Part shown: positions 8,957-18,842 of the stretch, one piece after another
Layout: every line of letters starts with the position of its first letter
Numbering within the stretch: position 1 is the first letter of the stretch
From: Planctomycetota bacterium
GTDB taxonomy: Bacteria > Planctomycetota > Brocadiia > SM23-32 > JAKLEA01
Reading direction: 5' to 3'
DNA: 64,000 bases
NCBI GenBank assembly: GCA_022711755.1
Contig: JAKLEA010000019.1
Span: 52,166-116,165 of the forward strand
Program-made: the position numbers and the translations under genes
Notes under the pieces: generated by a model
Told to the model about the DNA's origin: nothing
Databases searched by the model: none
Seen by the model: the letters and a program-made list of their open reading frames with translations, nothing else

Positions 8957-9856
8957 CTACTTTGCATCCGGTTTATCCGGCGTTTTACCCGGTTCTTCGG
9001 GTGTATTGTCGGACTTTTCAGGCGCGGGGGGGGGTTCCTTGCCATCCGCAGGCTTGGCTTCCGGAACCTGCTCAGGCTCTTTCAACGCCTCAAGATACCA
9101 GTCCTCGTCCATGCCTTCCGGCGGGGGAAGCAGCCAGTCTTGCTTGTTGGCTTCCCACCATTGAAGAGTGAATTTTATACGCTCATCAAGGATATCGGAC
9201 CTCTGAGTTTTAACCCGTCCGTTGGAGACCTTTCCGACCACTCTCCAGAAGACGGGATAAAGGTCATATTCGCCCTTAGAGAATTGTTCGACAATGATTG
9301 GTAGAACATCAATCCCGAGGTTGGCAATCTGATCGTAAGCGATGCCTAATTCGGTACTTTTCATTGAGCAACTAACCACTTTTCCAGTATCGTCAAAATA
9401 AGCTCCTCCTTCTGTCAGATACAGTGTTGTCTTTTTTGCATTTTGCCAGCGAATAAACGCTTCGGCGAAGTCTTTTGGCATCATCTTGCGTTCTTCGCGC
9501 CACCACTTCAAATACCGATCACCAGTCCCCCATGCGTCCAATGGTTCATTGTAATATTTGTGGGTAAAATTCGGCACCATCCATGATAATAGCGCAGCCT
9601 TCCGATCCGCCTCGATCTTGGCTATTAAAAGCGGCACAATCGCTGGCCCCATGGAGGCAATTCTCGACACTGATTCGTGTTTGGTAAGATCACTTTCGTA
9701 TTTCTGCTCTTCAACCCACTTCGCCCACGTCTTGTAGTTTTCCTCGAAAGCAATGCGTATCTTATCCATGCGTTCGTCATCGGCTCCAAACAACAGAGTT
9801 CCCTCAATAGCTACAGTAACAAGCACTAAAAGTGAGACCGATTTGTGTTTTGACAT
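8957..9856 (-). CDS. secreted protein with HEAT-like helices, unknown function
   Basis: 299 residues with an N-terminal signal peptide (LLVLVTVAIEGTLLFGAD), a helical body and a low-complexity Pro/Glu/Lys tail from about residue 255. Two stretches, SRIASMGPAIVPLLIAKIE and IANLGIDVLPIIVEQF, look like HEAT-type helical pairs. It lies 12 bases after the stop of the large lipoprotein gene on the same strand, so the two are almost certainly cotranscribed. The pairing invites a partner or protective role for it, but nothing in the sequence proves this. The codon use is more AT-rich than the housekeeping genes nearby. Confidence 0.7.
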   Translation of the reverse strand: MSKHKSVSLLVLVTVAIEGTLLFGADDERMDKIRIAFEENYKTWAKWVEEQKYESDLTKHESVSRIASMGPAIVPLLIAKIEADRKAALLSWMVPNFTHKYYNEPLDAWGTGDRYLKWWREERKMMPKDFAEAFIRWQNAKKTTLYLTEGGAYFDDTGKVVSCSMKSTELGIAYDQIANLGIDVLPIIVEQFSKGEYDLYPVFWRVVGKVSNGRVKTQRSDILDERIKFTLQWWEANKQDWLLPPPEGMDEDWYLEALKEPEQVPEAKPADGKEPPPAPEKSDNTPEEPGKTPDKPDAK

Positions 9857-9868
9857 TTACAATATCCC

Positions 9869-12673
9869 TCACTTATAGAACTTGATGGGAACACCGTACG
9901 AAGGACTATTCAGTTGGTCCCACACATGTTCTAGTCTCTCACCTCTTCCACATTTGCTTTCATAAATAATCCAGTGGCCAAGTCCACATTGGCACGAAGA
10001 AGCTCTCGCACCGTGGAAATTATCATAGTACATCGCTTCTGCATCTCTGGCCGACGCCTCACTAGTGGTTGTTGAGAAGCAGCGCCAGTTTTTCTTTATG
10101 CGATAGAACTCATCGATATCTGACACGTCGAATGTGCCATTCATGTCCCCATTTCCACTTCCATCAACGAATGTTTCCAGCGCAATCTCTCCAACATCAT
10201 GGTAGCCATTATTATTGGTATCAATAAAGTCAAATCGCCCATTCGCATTTGAATCAGTATAAGTTTCACTGAGAACACGATATTTATTATCATTGTCTGC
10301 CAAGTCGTCAATATCTTCTTTATTGTACCATTTATCTGTCTCATCTACTGAGAAGGCAATGCAATTATATTGTAGAGTCCAGAAGTTTTTTATTATACTC
10401 CATTCGCAGTCGATAAGCTTCTTGAAAGTATTTTTGATTAACTGTCTGTGATCATTTCCCGTCACATCTGCTATGTGAGTGCCATATTTGTCAAGGAACG
10501 GGATACTAAAGGGTTCTGTTCCGGGTTGTACGCCACAAACAGCACCGACTGATGCGTAGCTTTTCAAATAACCACCGCGTGGGTAGTTGCCTTTATCCCT
10601 GTAAAAGTAAAGGATATCGCCTTTCCTGTTATCGGCGACGCCTTCAATATATATGCGTCCATTAAAGGCGTCGAACTCGGCCCTTTTGGATGGGAGTTCC
10701 CATATTCTTGTCTGTCCGGCATCGCAAATAAGATTTTGTGCTCCTAATTCACTCCAGGCTCTCACGCAACTCGGCATCTTCATCTCAACGAAGCCGACGT
10801 AATCATGAGGCAAACTCAGTGTATCACCAAGTGCCACAAGATCATCCTCGTTCGTAATTGGTCGTGCTACGTCTTCATAATCGGCCCCCGGAAAGTCAGC
10901 GTCAGGGATCGAGTTATCACTGTTATTATCATTGTCAATGTTGTAATGAATCCAGATCGGATCGCCCAGAACCGTCACCATCGCCGAATCCGTATGCGCG
11001 TCTGAACTTGTATTATCCTGACTCACCCCGGCCCTGTTGATGGAGCCGTAAAAATATATAGTTGAAGTCCCTAGGTTGACGCCCTCAATAAAGACTTGCT
11101 GAGGCGCGCTTGTCAGATCGCCTTCAGCATCATTCCAGAGAAGATCGGAAATCACATTACCTTGCGCGTCACAGACTTTCAAGCCTGACATGAGTTGTAT
11201 GCTTCGCGCCCTTCCGCCCGGCCGCTGGCCCTGGAACAATTGCGCCGGTTTCAGATTAAGTTGTATCGGGGTTCTACCGGCCGCGCCGATGGGTATGACC
11301 AGCCCCGGCCATACGTCCTCATCCCCTTGCCCGAGGTTCACGTCCGCCTCCAGCACGGTCACCTTCAACTCATCCGTGCTGTTCTTCCCTTCGGCTCTGA
11401 TGGACAGCTTTGCGGAACTCTCTCCGCCATCCAATCCTTTAACCCAAAATGATCCCGGCGGAAGAACGGCATCGGCGGCGAGCGCGTAGGGATCGCCAAG
11501 TTGGCCCTGAAGGTCATGCAACGCGCCGGAGTTGATGAGTTCCTGGAGGCGGCGGCGTATCAGGCCGAGGGCGACGCCGTTGCCCGGACGCCCGCCGAGG
11601 CCCAACTGTTGTATGAGTTGCCAGAGTTCGTCGTCAACCACCTCGCCCGGTCTCGCCCCGCCGCCGTTCTGCGCCCACAGTTGTATCAGCCATCCGATGG
11701 GCGGAAGCTTGCCCTTCCCGGCGTGCTTGAGCATCTTGTCCAACAGTTCCGGGGGGATGGGCATGCCCTCATTAATGTAGTAGATGATGTCAAGAATTTC
11801 CGGCGGCGCGTTTCCGGCCTCCACCTCCGCGATCAGCACCCGCGTTATCGCCGCGCCCTGGACGTTGACCGTATCGGGCAGGGTCCATTGCTTAGGATCA
11901 AGCGGGACATATTGTCCTTCCGCCACCTTCTGCATGAAGGCCACGGAACCGCCGTCACCCTCAACGGTGATCGTAGCGCCGGGAGGTCCGTCCGGCAGCC
12001 AACCGTCCATGCTTATCCGGCGATAAGCGTCCTTCGGAACGACAAGTCCGGGGAAATCAGTCTCGTTCGTCTCATTCAGTCCGACGTCCTCGGCGACAAG
12101 GTTGGCGTTAATAACCCAGAAATCTTCCCGGTCTCCCGGAGCATAGCCTTCAAAAGGATTCGGCGCGTTCCAGCGCGAAGTACTGTCGGTATGCTTGATG
12201 CTGACGGTGCCGAAGCAACCGGGATTGAAGGTTGCCATACCATGCATCACATCAAAGTAGTATCGTTTCAGCAGATAATCAAATTTGGCGGGATTGCCAG
12301 GCCCCATTTCAAAGTCTATCTGCCACACATATGCGTCGTCAGTCGGGTCATTCGATTTCCCGGTGTCAATCCCTCTGTATGTATGCGACGCCTGCGGGTT
12401 GTCTCCGTCGGTGTGAAGCGATATGCGGGCGGTGTCCTCGCCGGGTATGTCAACCTCGAACCAAATATCCGTCACCTTCATCTCTTCGGACGCCAGGGTT
12501 TTGCCTTCTTCGACCAATACTTCGTACCGCATCGTAGCCTTGCACTTGAATTGGATTTCTTCGCCGGGGCAGATCACTTTCGGGGTGATGGTCAATTCGG
12601 TGGACGGCGTAAAGAACTGGTCGGGCGGGTCTTCGCATCCGAGAATGGCCGAAATCGCCAAAGTCAACGCCAT
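9869..12673 (-). CDS. large secreted lipoprotein with Ca-loop repeats and a DUF7689-like C-terminal domain
   Basis: About 934 residues. The preferred start, ATG 12673, gives a lipoprotein signal (MALTLAISAILGC, Cys13). An in-frame ATG at 12721 would add a Cys-Val run encoded by the (TG)n tract. The N-terminal two thirds looks like tandem beta-sandwich regions. Around residues 790-845 are dockerin-like Asp/Asn loops (DSNANGRFD, DTNNNGYHD, DGSGNGDMN). The C-terminus has the spacing of the DUF7689 family, a papain-like fold proposed for toxins: NCIAFSV (Cys), GHWIIYESKCG and LEHVWDQL followed by YGVPIKFYK. The 3' third (about 9870-10980) is visibly AT-richer than the 5' part, suggesting a mosaic gene. 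The DUF7689 call is from motif memory and needs a profile search. Confidence 0.72.
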   Translation of the reverse strand: MALTLAISAILGCEDPPDQFFTPSTELTITPKVICPGEEIQFKCKATMRYEVLVEEGKTLASEEMKVTDIWFEVDIPGEDTARISLHTDGDNPQASHTYRGIDTGKSNDPTDDAYVWQIDFEMGPGNPAKFDYLLKRYYFDVMHGMATFNPGCFGTVSIKHTDSTSRWNAPNPFEGYAPGDREDFWVINANLVAEDVGLNETNETDFPGLVVPKDAYRRISMDGWLPDGPPGATITVEGDGGSVAFMQKVAEGQYVPLDPKQWTLPDTVNVQGAAITRVLIAEVEAGNAPPEILDIIYYINEGMPIPPELLDKMLKHAGKGKLPPIGWLIQLWAQNGGGARPGEVVDDELWQLIQQLGLGGRPGNGVALGLIRRRLQELINSGALHDLQGQLGDPYALAADAVLPPGSFWVKGLDGGESSAKLSIRAEGKNSTDELKVTVLEADVNLGQGDEDVWPGLVIPIGAAGRTPIQLNLKPAQLFQGQRPGGRARSIQLMSGLKVCDAQGNVISDLLWNDAEGDLTSAPQQVFIEGVNLGTSTIYFYGSINRAGVSQDNTSSDAHTDSAMVTVLGDPIWIHYNIDNDNNSDNSIPDADFPGADYEDVARPITNEDDLVALGDTLSLPHDYVGFVEMKMPSCVRAWSELGAQNLICDAGQTRIWELPSKRAEFDAFNGRIYIEGVADNRKGDILYFYRDKGNYPRGGYLKSYASVGAVCGVQPGTEPFSIPFLDKYGTHIADVTGNDHRQLIKNTFKKLIDCEWSIIKNFWTLQYNCIAFSVDETDKWYNKEDIDDLADNDNKYRVLSETYTDSNANGRFDFIDTNNNGYHDVGEIALETFVDGSGNGDMNGTFDVSDIDEFYRIKKNWRCFSTTTSEASARDAEAMYYDNFHGARASSCQCGLGHWIIYESKCGRGERLEHVWDQLNSPSYGVPIKFYK

Positions 12674-12688
12674 AAGCGGCTCGACTTT

Positions 12689-13209
<521 letters not shown>

Positions 13210-15675
13210 ATGGACCGTCTTCGAATAATCCTGGCAATTCTGTGTGCCGCCGGCGTCAGCTTCCTGCTGTATCCCCGGCCCGGCGCGGAGCTGCCCCCCG
13301 GGGTGATTGAGATCACGGCGTGGCTGCCGGTCGGCCAGGAGGTCACGCTCCGTCAGTCGGTGCGGGAGTTCGAGAAGCGACATCCGAATTACCGGATCGT
13401 TATCGGCAACGCGGCGATCCAGAGTTTCAACGATGATCCGACGCGCTTCCTGCTAGGCGTGGCGGGGGACGTGCCGCCGGACGTTATCTATTTCGGGCGT
13501 TTTGCCATCAGCGAATGGGCCGCCCGGGGGGCGCTGAGGCCGCTGGACGACTTCATCGGGCGCGACAGGGACCAGCCGCTGGGCGTCAAACGCGAAGATT
13601 ATTACGAGGCGGCATGGGACGAAAGCGTCTACCAGGAGCGCTGCTACGCCGTGCCGAATTCAATAGACACCCGCGCGCTCTACTACAACAAGGACGCGCT
13701 CATCCGCGAGGGCTACGTCTGGAAGGCCGAAGAGCCTGCGGTGAAGGCCGGAAAAGCGGTTGCGGGAGAGGCACGGCCTCCGCAGAACTGGGACGAATTG
13801 AAGGAATATGGCATCCGGTTGACGCGGCGCAACCTTCAAGGGGAGATGACGACGCTCGGCTTTGCGCCTAACTACGGCAACAGTTGGCTGTACATGTACG
13901 GCTGGCAGAACGGGGCGGAGTTCATGAGCCGCGACGGGCGCGCGTGCCTGCTTAACGCGCCGGAGGTTGTCGAGGCGCTGACGTATCTCGTAGGCGTTTA
14001 TGACGCGCTTGGCGGCGCGCAGCAGGTTCTGGCCTTCCAGTCAAGCTTCCAGGGCGGGCCGCTCGATCCGTTCCTGAATGGGAAAGTCTCAATGAAGATT
14101 GACGGCGACTGGTTCTTGAACACGATCGCCACCTTTCGCAAGGAGTTGAACTTCGGAGTCGCAGCGGCGCCGATCCCGCAGAAGAGGCTGGACGAGGGGA
14201 TGGAGCCGATCGGCTGGTCCGGCGGATGGTCCTACGCCATACCTTCCACCGCCAAGCATCCGGAGGAGGCATGGGAGTTCATCAAGTGGCTGTCCAGCCC
14301 GCTTTCGAATCAGATGGTTCAGAATCAGGAGGAGCAGACGGCGCGGGGATTCGGGAAGGTGTTCATCCCGCGCATGCACCCAAACAAGGAGACAACGCGG
14401 CAGCGCGTGGAGCAGGTCCGCAACGATGCTGCCATGCCGGAGCGCGTCCGGCAGGGCTACATGGAATTCATCAATCTGCTGCCGCGCTCAAAATTCAGGC
14501 CGGTGACGCCCGTCGGCCAGAAACTGTGGAACGAGCACGTCAGGTCCATGGATCTGGCCATGCTGCACGAGGTCGGTCTGGAAAATCCGCCCGCCGACCC
14601 GGATCAACGCAGGCGCGCAGAGGCGACGGAGGCATTGAATCGGTCAACGGTTGAAGTGCAGCGCGATCTTGATGTAGCGCTGAATCCTCCGACGGGGCAT
14701 TCCGTGCCCTGGCGCGCGCTGATTATCGCGTACGCCACCGCCGTCGCCCTGACAATCACGGGAGTATGGCTCTGGCACGCAAGACACGCCGCCGCCGGGG
14801 GACGCTCCAGAGCGCAATGGCGGGCGGGATGGATCTGCGCGTCGCCGTGGATGCTCGGTTTCCTGATCTTCGGCGGGGGGCCTATGATTTTCTCGATCAT
14901 CATGAGCTTCTGCCATTACGACGTTCTAAATCCGGCTGTGATGACCGGGCTTGACAACTACAAGCGCATGTTCACGGCCGACCCGCTTTTCCTGACCGGG
15001 TTGAAGAACACGGCATTCATGATAATCGGCGTTCCGATCGGGCTTGCGGTAGGGCTTGCGCTGGCGATGCTCCTGAATCACGAGATCAGGGGCATGAGCG
15101 CGTACAGAACGCTGTTCTATCTGCCCGCGATCGTCCCGGCGGTGGCGTCGGCGATTCTATGGATTTGGATGTTTGAGCCGACGCGGGGGCTGATCAATCT
15201 CGCCTTGCAGAACATGGGCGTAAAGGGGCCGATGTGGCTGCAAGACAAGGCATGGGCCAAGCCCGCGCTCATTCTCATGGGCCTTTGGGGGGCGGGAGGA
15301 GGCATGATCATCTGGCTGGCGGGGTTGAAGGCCATCCCCGTCCATCTTTACGAGGCGGCGGCGATTGACGGAGCAGGCCCGCTGATGCGCTTCCGGCACG
15401 TAACGCTTCCCATGCTCACTCCGTACATTTTCTTCAACCTGGTCATGGGAATGATCGGAACCCTCCAGGTTTTCACAGAGGCCTATGTCATGACGGCCGG
15501 GGGACCGGCGGATTCGACGCTGTTCTACGTCTACGCGCTCTTCAACGAGGCCTTCCGCTACCTGCACATGGGCTACGCGAGCGCGATGGCGTGGTTCCTT
15601 TTCCTGATTATAATGAGCCTGACAGCCGTCCAGCTTGCGCTGTCCAAACGCTGGGTTCATTACGAGCAGGTCTGA
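13210..15675 (+). CDS. ABC sugar transporter: solute-binding protein fused to MalF-type permease
   Basis: 821 residues. Residues 1-25 form a membrane anchor. Residues 30 to about 460 are a family 1 extracellular solute-binding domain (WLPVGQEVTLRQ, FLNGKVSMKIDGDW, STAKHPEEAWEFIKWLSS). A transmembrane helix near 500 leads to a six-helix permease (residues about 530-820) with the inner-membrane EAA loop EAAAIDGAGPLMRFRHVTLP near 715, which contacts the ATPase. Such carbohydrate-uptake transporters normally also need a MalG-type permease and a MalK-type ATPase; neither is adjacent. The next gene is a glycosidase-like protein, consistent with uptake of a glycan breakdown product. ATG at 13210; the ribosome site is weak. 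Confidence 0.9.
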   Translation: MDRLRIILAILCAAGVSFLLYPRPGAELPPGVIEITAWLPVGQEVTLRQSVREFEKRHPNYRIVIGNAAIQSFNDDPTRFLLGVAGDVPPDVIYFGRFAISEWAARGALRPLDDFIGRDRDQPLGVKREDYYEAAWDESVYQERCYAVPNSIDTRALYYNKDALIREGYVWKAEEPAVKAGKAVAGEARPPQNWDELKEYGIRLTRRNLQGEMTTLGFAPNYGNSWLYMYGWQNGAEFMSRDGRACLLNAPEVVEALTYLVGVYDALGGAQQVLAFQSSFQGGPLDPFLNGKVSMKIDGDWFLNTIATFRKELNFGVAAAPIPQKRLDEGMEPIGWSGGWSYAIPSTAKHPEEAWEFIKWLSSPLSNQMVQNQEEQTARGFGKVFIPRMHPNKETTRQRVEQVRNDAAMPERVRQGYMEFINLLPRSKFRPVTPVGQKLWNEHVRSMDLAMLHEVGLENPPADPDQRRRAEATEALNRSTVEVQRDLDVALNPPTGHSVPWRALIIAYATAVALTITGVWLWHARHAAAGGRSRAQWRAGWICASPWMLGFLIFGGGPMIFSIIMSFCHYDVLNPAVMTGLDNYKRMFTADPLFLTGLKNTAFMIIGVPIGLAVGLALAMLLNHEIRGMSAYRTLFYLPAIVPAVASAILWIWMFEPTRGLINLALQNMGVKGPMWLQDKAWAKPALILMGLWGAGGGMIIWLAGLKAIPVHLYEAAAIDGAGPLMRFRHVTLPMLTPYIFFNLVMGMIGTLQVFTEAYVMTAGGPADSTLFYVYALFNEAFRYLHMGYASAMAWFLFLIIMSLTAVQLALSKRWVHYEQV

Positions 15676-15731
15676 AGGGAACGCCGACGTCGCAAAGCGC
15701 CGATCCTGAAACATATGCCGAGGAGCTATGT

Positions 15732-17138
15732 ATGAAATTCATCCATCCGCTGTCCATGCTTGTCATGACCGTGTCGGCCTGTTCCGCTATCGCCGGCGAT
15801 GCGGAACAGGGAATACAGCCCTGGGCGAAGAATCCATGGTACTGGAGTTATCGCAGCGAACCCGTTCTGCTGCTTGGGGGAAGCGATGACGACAACCTGT
15901 TCCAATGGCTGGAGAATGATCTGATCGCGCAGCTTGACCGGCTGACCGGGGCGGGCGGCAACGTCATCCGGAACACCATGAGCGACCGCAAGGACAAGGG
16001 TTTTGAGATATATCCTTTCAAGCAACTTGAGAACGGAAAGTATGATCTTAATCGGTGGAACGACGAGTATTGGACACGCTTTGAAAGAATGCTCCGCGAA
16101 ACCGCAAAGCGCCAAATATTCATACAAATAGAGGTCTGGGACCGCTTCGATTATACGGACAGCGGCGGCAACCGCTGGCAGATTCATCCTTACAATCCGA
16201 AGAACAACATCAATTACACGTCCGAGCAGTCCGGGCTTGCCGAACGATACCCCGATCATCCCGGCGCCAACAAGCAGCCGTTCTTTTTCACGACCCCGGG
16301 GCAACGGAACAACACGATTCTGCTTCAGTATCAGCAGCGCTTTGTCGAGAAGATGCTCGAATGCTCTCTGCAATACGATCACGTTCTGTATTGCATGGAT
16401 AATGAAACCAGCGCCGAGCCTGCGTGGGGGGAATACTGGGCGAAGTTCATCAGGGAACGGGCGATGAAGAAAGGCGCGCGGGTCTACCTGACCGAAATGT
16501 GGGACGACTGGAACCTTACCGCTGAACAGCACAAGCGCACCTTCGATCATCCCGAGCTTTACGACTTCGCGGACGTTTCACAGAACAATCACAACAAGGG
16601 ACAGAAGCACTGGGACAATTTCATTTTCGTCCGGCAATACCTGTCGAAAAATCCCCGTCCGATGAACACGACGAAGACATACGGCGCAGACAAGAACAAA
16701 TTCGGCGACACCTCTCAGGACGGTATCGAGCGATTCTGGAGACATCTATTGGCGGGGGCGGCTTCTATGAGATTCCATCGGCCCGATTCCGGTCTTGGGT
16801 TGAATGACGCGGCGGTGGCGGCCATAAGGGCGGCCAGGAAACTCGAATCGAAGATTCCGCTCTGGACGGTCAGCCCGCACAATGAGTTGTTATCCGACCG
16901 CGAGGATAACGAGGCATATCTTGCCGCCGATCCGGGACGCGCCTATGCGCTTTATTTTCCCAACGGCGGACAGGTCCGGCTTGACGCTTCTGCTGCGCGG
17001 GGAACATTGGCGGCCTGCTGGATTGACATTGCATCGGGCGAATGGGGGCCGACTCAGGAATTGCAGGGCGGAGGATGGGTCAGCCTGACCGCGCCTGGGA
17101 AGGGGAACTGGAGCGTCGCAATAGTTGCCGGGAAGTAG
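15732..17138 (+). CDS. secreted glycoside hydrolase-like protein (TIM barrel)
   Basis: 468 residues with a signal peptide ending near SACSAIAGD. It starts at ATG 15732, with AGGAG 6 bases upstream. The body resembles the secreted TIM-barrel proteins of PVC genomes annotated as putative glycosidases (DUF4038/DUF6298-like): early RSEPVLLLGGSDDDN, a barrel strand IFIQIEVWDRFDY, then YCMDNETSAE, whose Glu residues are candidate catalytic acids, and a C-terminal beta region (residues about 390-468). It follows the transporter fusion by 56 bases on the same strand. The exact substrate is unknown. Confidence 0.78.
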   Translation: MKFIHPLSMLVMTVSACSAIAGDAEQGIQPWAKNPWYWSYRSEPVLLLGGSDDDNLFQWLENDLIAQLDRLTGAGGNVIRNTMSDRKDKGFEIYPFKQLENGKYDLNRWNDEYWTRFERMLRETAKRQIFIQIEVWDRFDYTDSGGNRWQIHPYNPKNNINYTSEQSGLAERYPDHPGANKQPFFFTTPGQRNNTILLQYQQRFVEKMLECSLQYDHVLYCMDNETSAEPAWGEYWAKFIRERAMKKGARVYLTEMWDDWNLTAEQHKRTFDHPELYDFADVSQNNHNKGQKHWDNFIFVRQYLSKNPRPMNTTKTYGADKNKFGDTSQDGIERFWRHLLAGAASMRFHRPDSGLGLNDAAVAAIRAARKLESKIPLWTVSPHNELLSDREDNEAYLAADPGRAYALYFPNGGQVRLDASAARGTLAACWIDIASGEWGPTQELQGGGWVSLTAPGKGNWSVAIVAGK

Positions 17139-17250
17139 GCAAATCGGTCGGAGCATAACGTATTACAAGATAGTCTTCGCTAAAAAAACGCGTCAAACCC
17201 ATGCGGGCGGCATTGTAAGAAGCATATTGCAGCGCTGTGTTTCGCGGGGG

Positions 17251-17847
17251 TCAGAGTATGCCTTCCCCGAAAGATCGTCCACCGCCTTCATTCCCGCCAT
17301 CATTGCCTGTTTCGGCGGGATCGTTCTCTGGGGCGGCATGGTATTCGTCCGGAGCCTGCTCCTGGCGCTGATCGCGATGGTAGGGATTGGGCATATCGCG
17401 GTGAGGGTGCGCATGCTCAGCGTCGTCAAACTCCTCTGAATCGAAATAGTCCTGCGGCTTGTAACCCGGCAGCTTGGATTTTCGGACTTCCTCCTCATAT
17501 GCCTTCAATATGGTCTGTTGCAGTCTTTCGCGGCAGCGCGTGTTTATCGGATGCGCGATGTCAACGTGGAACTTCGCCTTTTCCGGCGATGCAGGCGGCT
17601 GACGGAATTCCGGCAGTTTCGCGCCACAGTCGTTGCAGAAACCGGCGCGGAGATGATTCTTATAACCGCAGTTCGGGCAGCGCTCCGTCAGCTTGCGGCT
17701 TGGCATGGCTACGAAGGGACCGTTTGTTCCTTCTATCACCTTTAAATCCCTGACAACAAAATCGTTTTCGATTGTGATGCTACAGAAAGCCTGCAACCTG
17801 TCCGACCGTCCCGGCATCAACTTGACCTTCACTTCGGTGATGTTCAT
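17251..17847 (-). CDS. spoVG: SpoVG-family regulator with an inserted zinc ribbon
   Basis: 198 residues. The first 52 match SpoVG (ITEVKVKLMPG, LQAFCSITIENDFVVRDLKV, FVAMPSRK) and the SpoVG strand resumes at FHVDIAHPINT near residue 92. Between the two lies a four-cysteine zinc ribbon (CPNC at 57-60, CNDC at 71-74), and after it an acidic, His-rich disordered tail. Typical SpoVG is only about 85-97 residues and acts as a nucleic-acid-binding regulator. It is the last gene of the minus-strand run after ispE, a neighbourhood also known in planctomycetes and Gram-positive bacteria. ATG 17845-17847, with a GGGGGA stretch upstream. Confidence 0.9.
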   Translation of the reverse strand: MNITEVKVKLMPGRSDRLQAFCSITIENDFVVRDLKVIEGTNGPFVAMPSRKLTERCPNCGYKNHLRAGFCNDCGAKLPEFRQPPASPEKAKFHVDIAHPINTRCRERLQQTILKAYEEEVRKSKLPGYKPQDYFDSEEFDDAEHAHPHRDMPNPYHRDQRQEQAPDEYHAAPENDPAETGNDGGNEGGGRSFGEGIL

Positions 17848-17915
17848 TGAGCTTTCCCCCCTGGCTGGCGAGTCCGGTTGTGAATCCTTACCCCGCGGAT
17901 CGCGTTTTCCAGCAT

Positions 17916-18842
17916 TCAGTTCTCTCCGATGGAGTCGCCTGCCCGGCAACAGGCGCGGCGCGGCCGGCTTTGCACAACGTTCACCTGGCCGACGCCCATG
18001 CCTTCGACGAGCGAAGCGACCTTGCGCGCATGGCGCGAATCCTCGCAAACCCCGAAAACCGATGAGCCGCTTCCCGTCATCATCGCGCCCAGCGCGCCAC
18101 CCTTCCTGAGCGCATCTATGACCACGACTATGCCCGGCTCCGCCCGGCAAGCCACCGCTTCCAGGCGATTGAACAGCATACCAGCCACGCGCGCGGCCCC
18201 GCTCGATCCGAAGACCGCTATTTCTTTTACGTTACACCTGACAGGCTCATTTGTCAAGTCGGAGTCCACCCGGGAATAAATCTCCGCCGTTGACACCGCG
18301 AAAGGCGGGCTGACCAGAACGAACCAGAGCGGTTCGCCGGCGTCAATCGGGGTGACCCGTTCCCCACGCCCCTCGCAGACGCACGTCCCGCCGTAAAGGA
18401 AGAACGGGACATCGCTGCCCACCCGCGCGGCAACCGGCAGCAGGCGTTCGATCCGCCAGTCAAGCCTCCAAAGGCGGTTCAATCCAATGATGGCAGCCGC
18501 AGCGTCGCTGCTTCCGCCGCCCAGCCCCGCGCCGTGAGGGATGCGCTTGTGGAGGCTGACGGCAACCCCACGTCCGATGCCGGCCTCTGCGCGCAGCGCC
18601 TCCGCCGCGCGCCAGATCAGGTTGCGGGAGTCCGAAGGTATCCGAGCGTCGTCGCAGTCGAGGCTGATTTCGTCAGACGGCGAAAGCTCAATCTCGTCGG
18701 CAAGGCTGATTTCTTGCATGACGGTGTAAATATCGTGATACCCGTCCGGGCGCTTGCCGAGGACTTCAAGGAAAAGGTTGATCTTCGCGAAGGCTTCAAT
18801 CTTCAACTTGTCCGGCGGCGGGTTTTTCATTCGATCCGGCAT
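17916..18842 (-). CDS. ispE: 4-diphosphocytidyl-2-C-methyl-D-erythritol kinase
   Basis: IspE phosphorylates the 2-hydroxyl of CDP-methylerythritol in the MEP isoprenoid pathway. The 308-residue protein is of normal length and shows the GHMP kinase features: AFAKINLFLEVLGKRPDGYH with the active-site Lys, the glycine-rich phosphate loop PHGAGLGGGSSDAA, GSDVPFF with the catalytic Asp, and the C-terminal MTGSGSSVFG. The first 47 bases overlap the end of rsmD, so translation is probably coupled. An in-frame ATG at 18830 is an alternative start. spoVG follows 68 bases downstream. Confidence 0.96.
   Translation of the reverse strand: MPDRMKNPPPDKLKIEAFAKINLFLEVLGKRPDGYHDIYTVMQEISLADEIELSPSDEISLDCDDARIPSDSRNLIWRAAEALRAEAGIGRGVAVSLHKRIPHGAGLGGGSSDAAAAIIGLNRLWRLDWRIERLLPVAARVGSDVPFFLYGGTCVCEGRGERVTPIDAGEPLWFVLVSPPFAVSTAEIYSRVDSDLTNEPVRCNVKEIAVFGSSGAARVAGMLFNRLEAVACRAEPGIVVVIDALRKGGALGAMMTGSGSSVFGVCEDSRHARKVASLVEGMGVGQVNVVQSRPRRACCRAGDSIGEN

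Noticed and set aside
9869..10990. A separate gene in the AT-rich 3' third of the large lipoprotein
   Set aside because: The frame is continuous with the GC-rich part and has no internal ribosome site, so I treat it as one mosaic gene.
17916..18109. Plus-strand frames opposite ispE and spoVG
   Set aside because: They are antisense to clearly conserved genes and read as Arg/Pro-rich, typical of shadow frames in GC-rich DNA.
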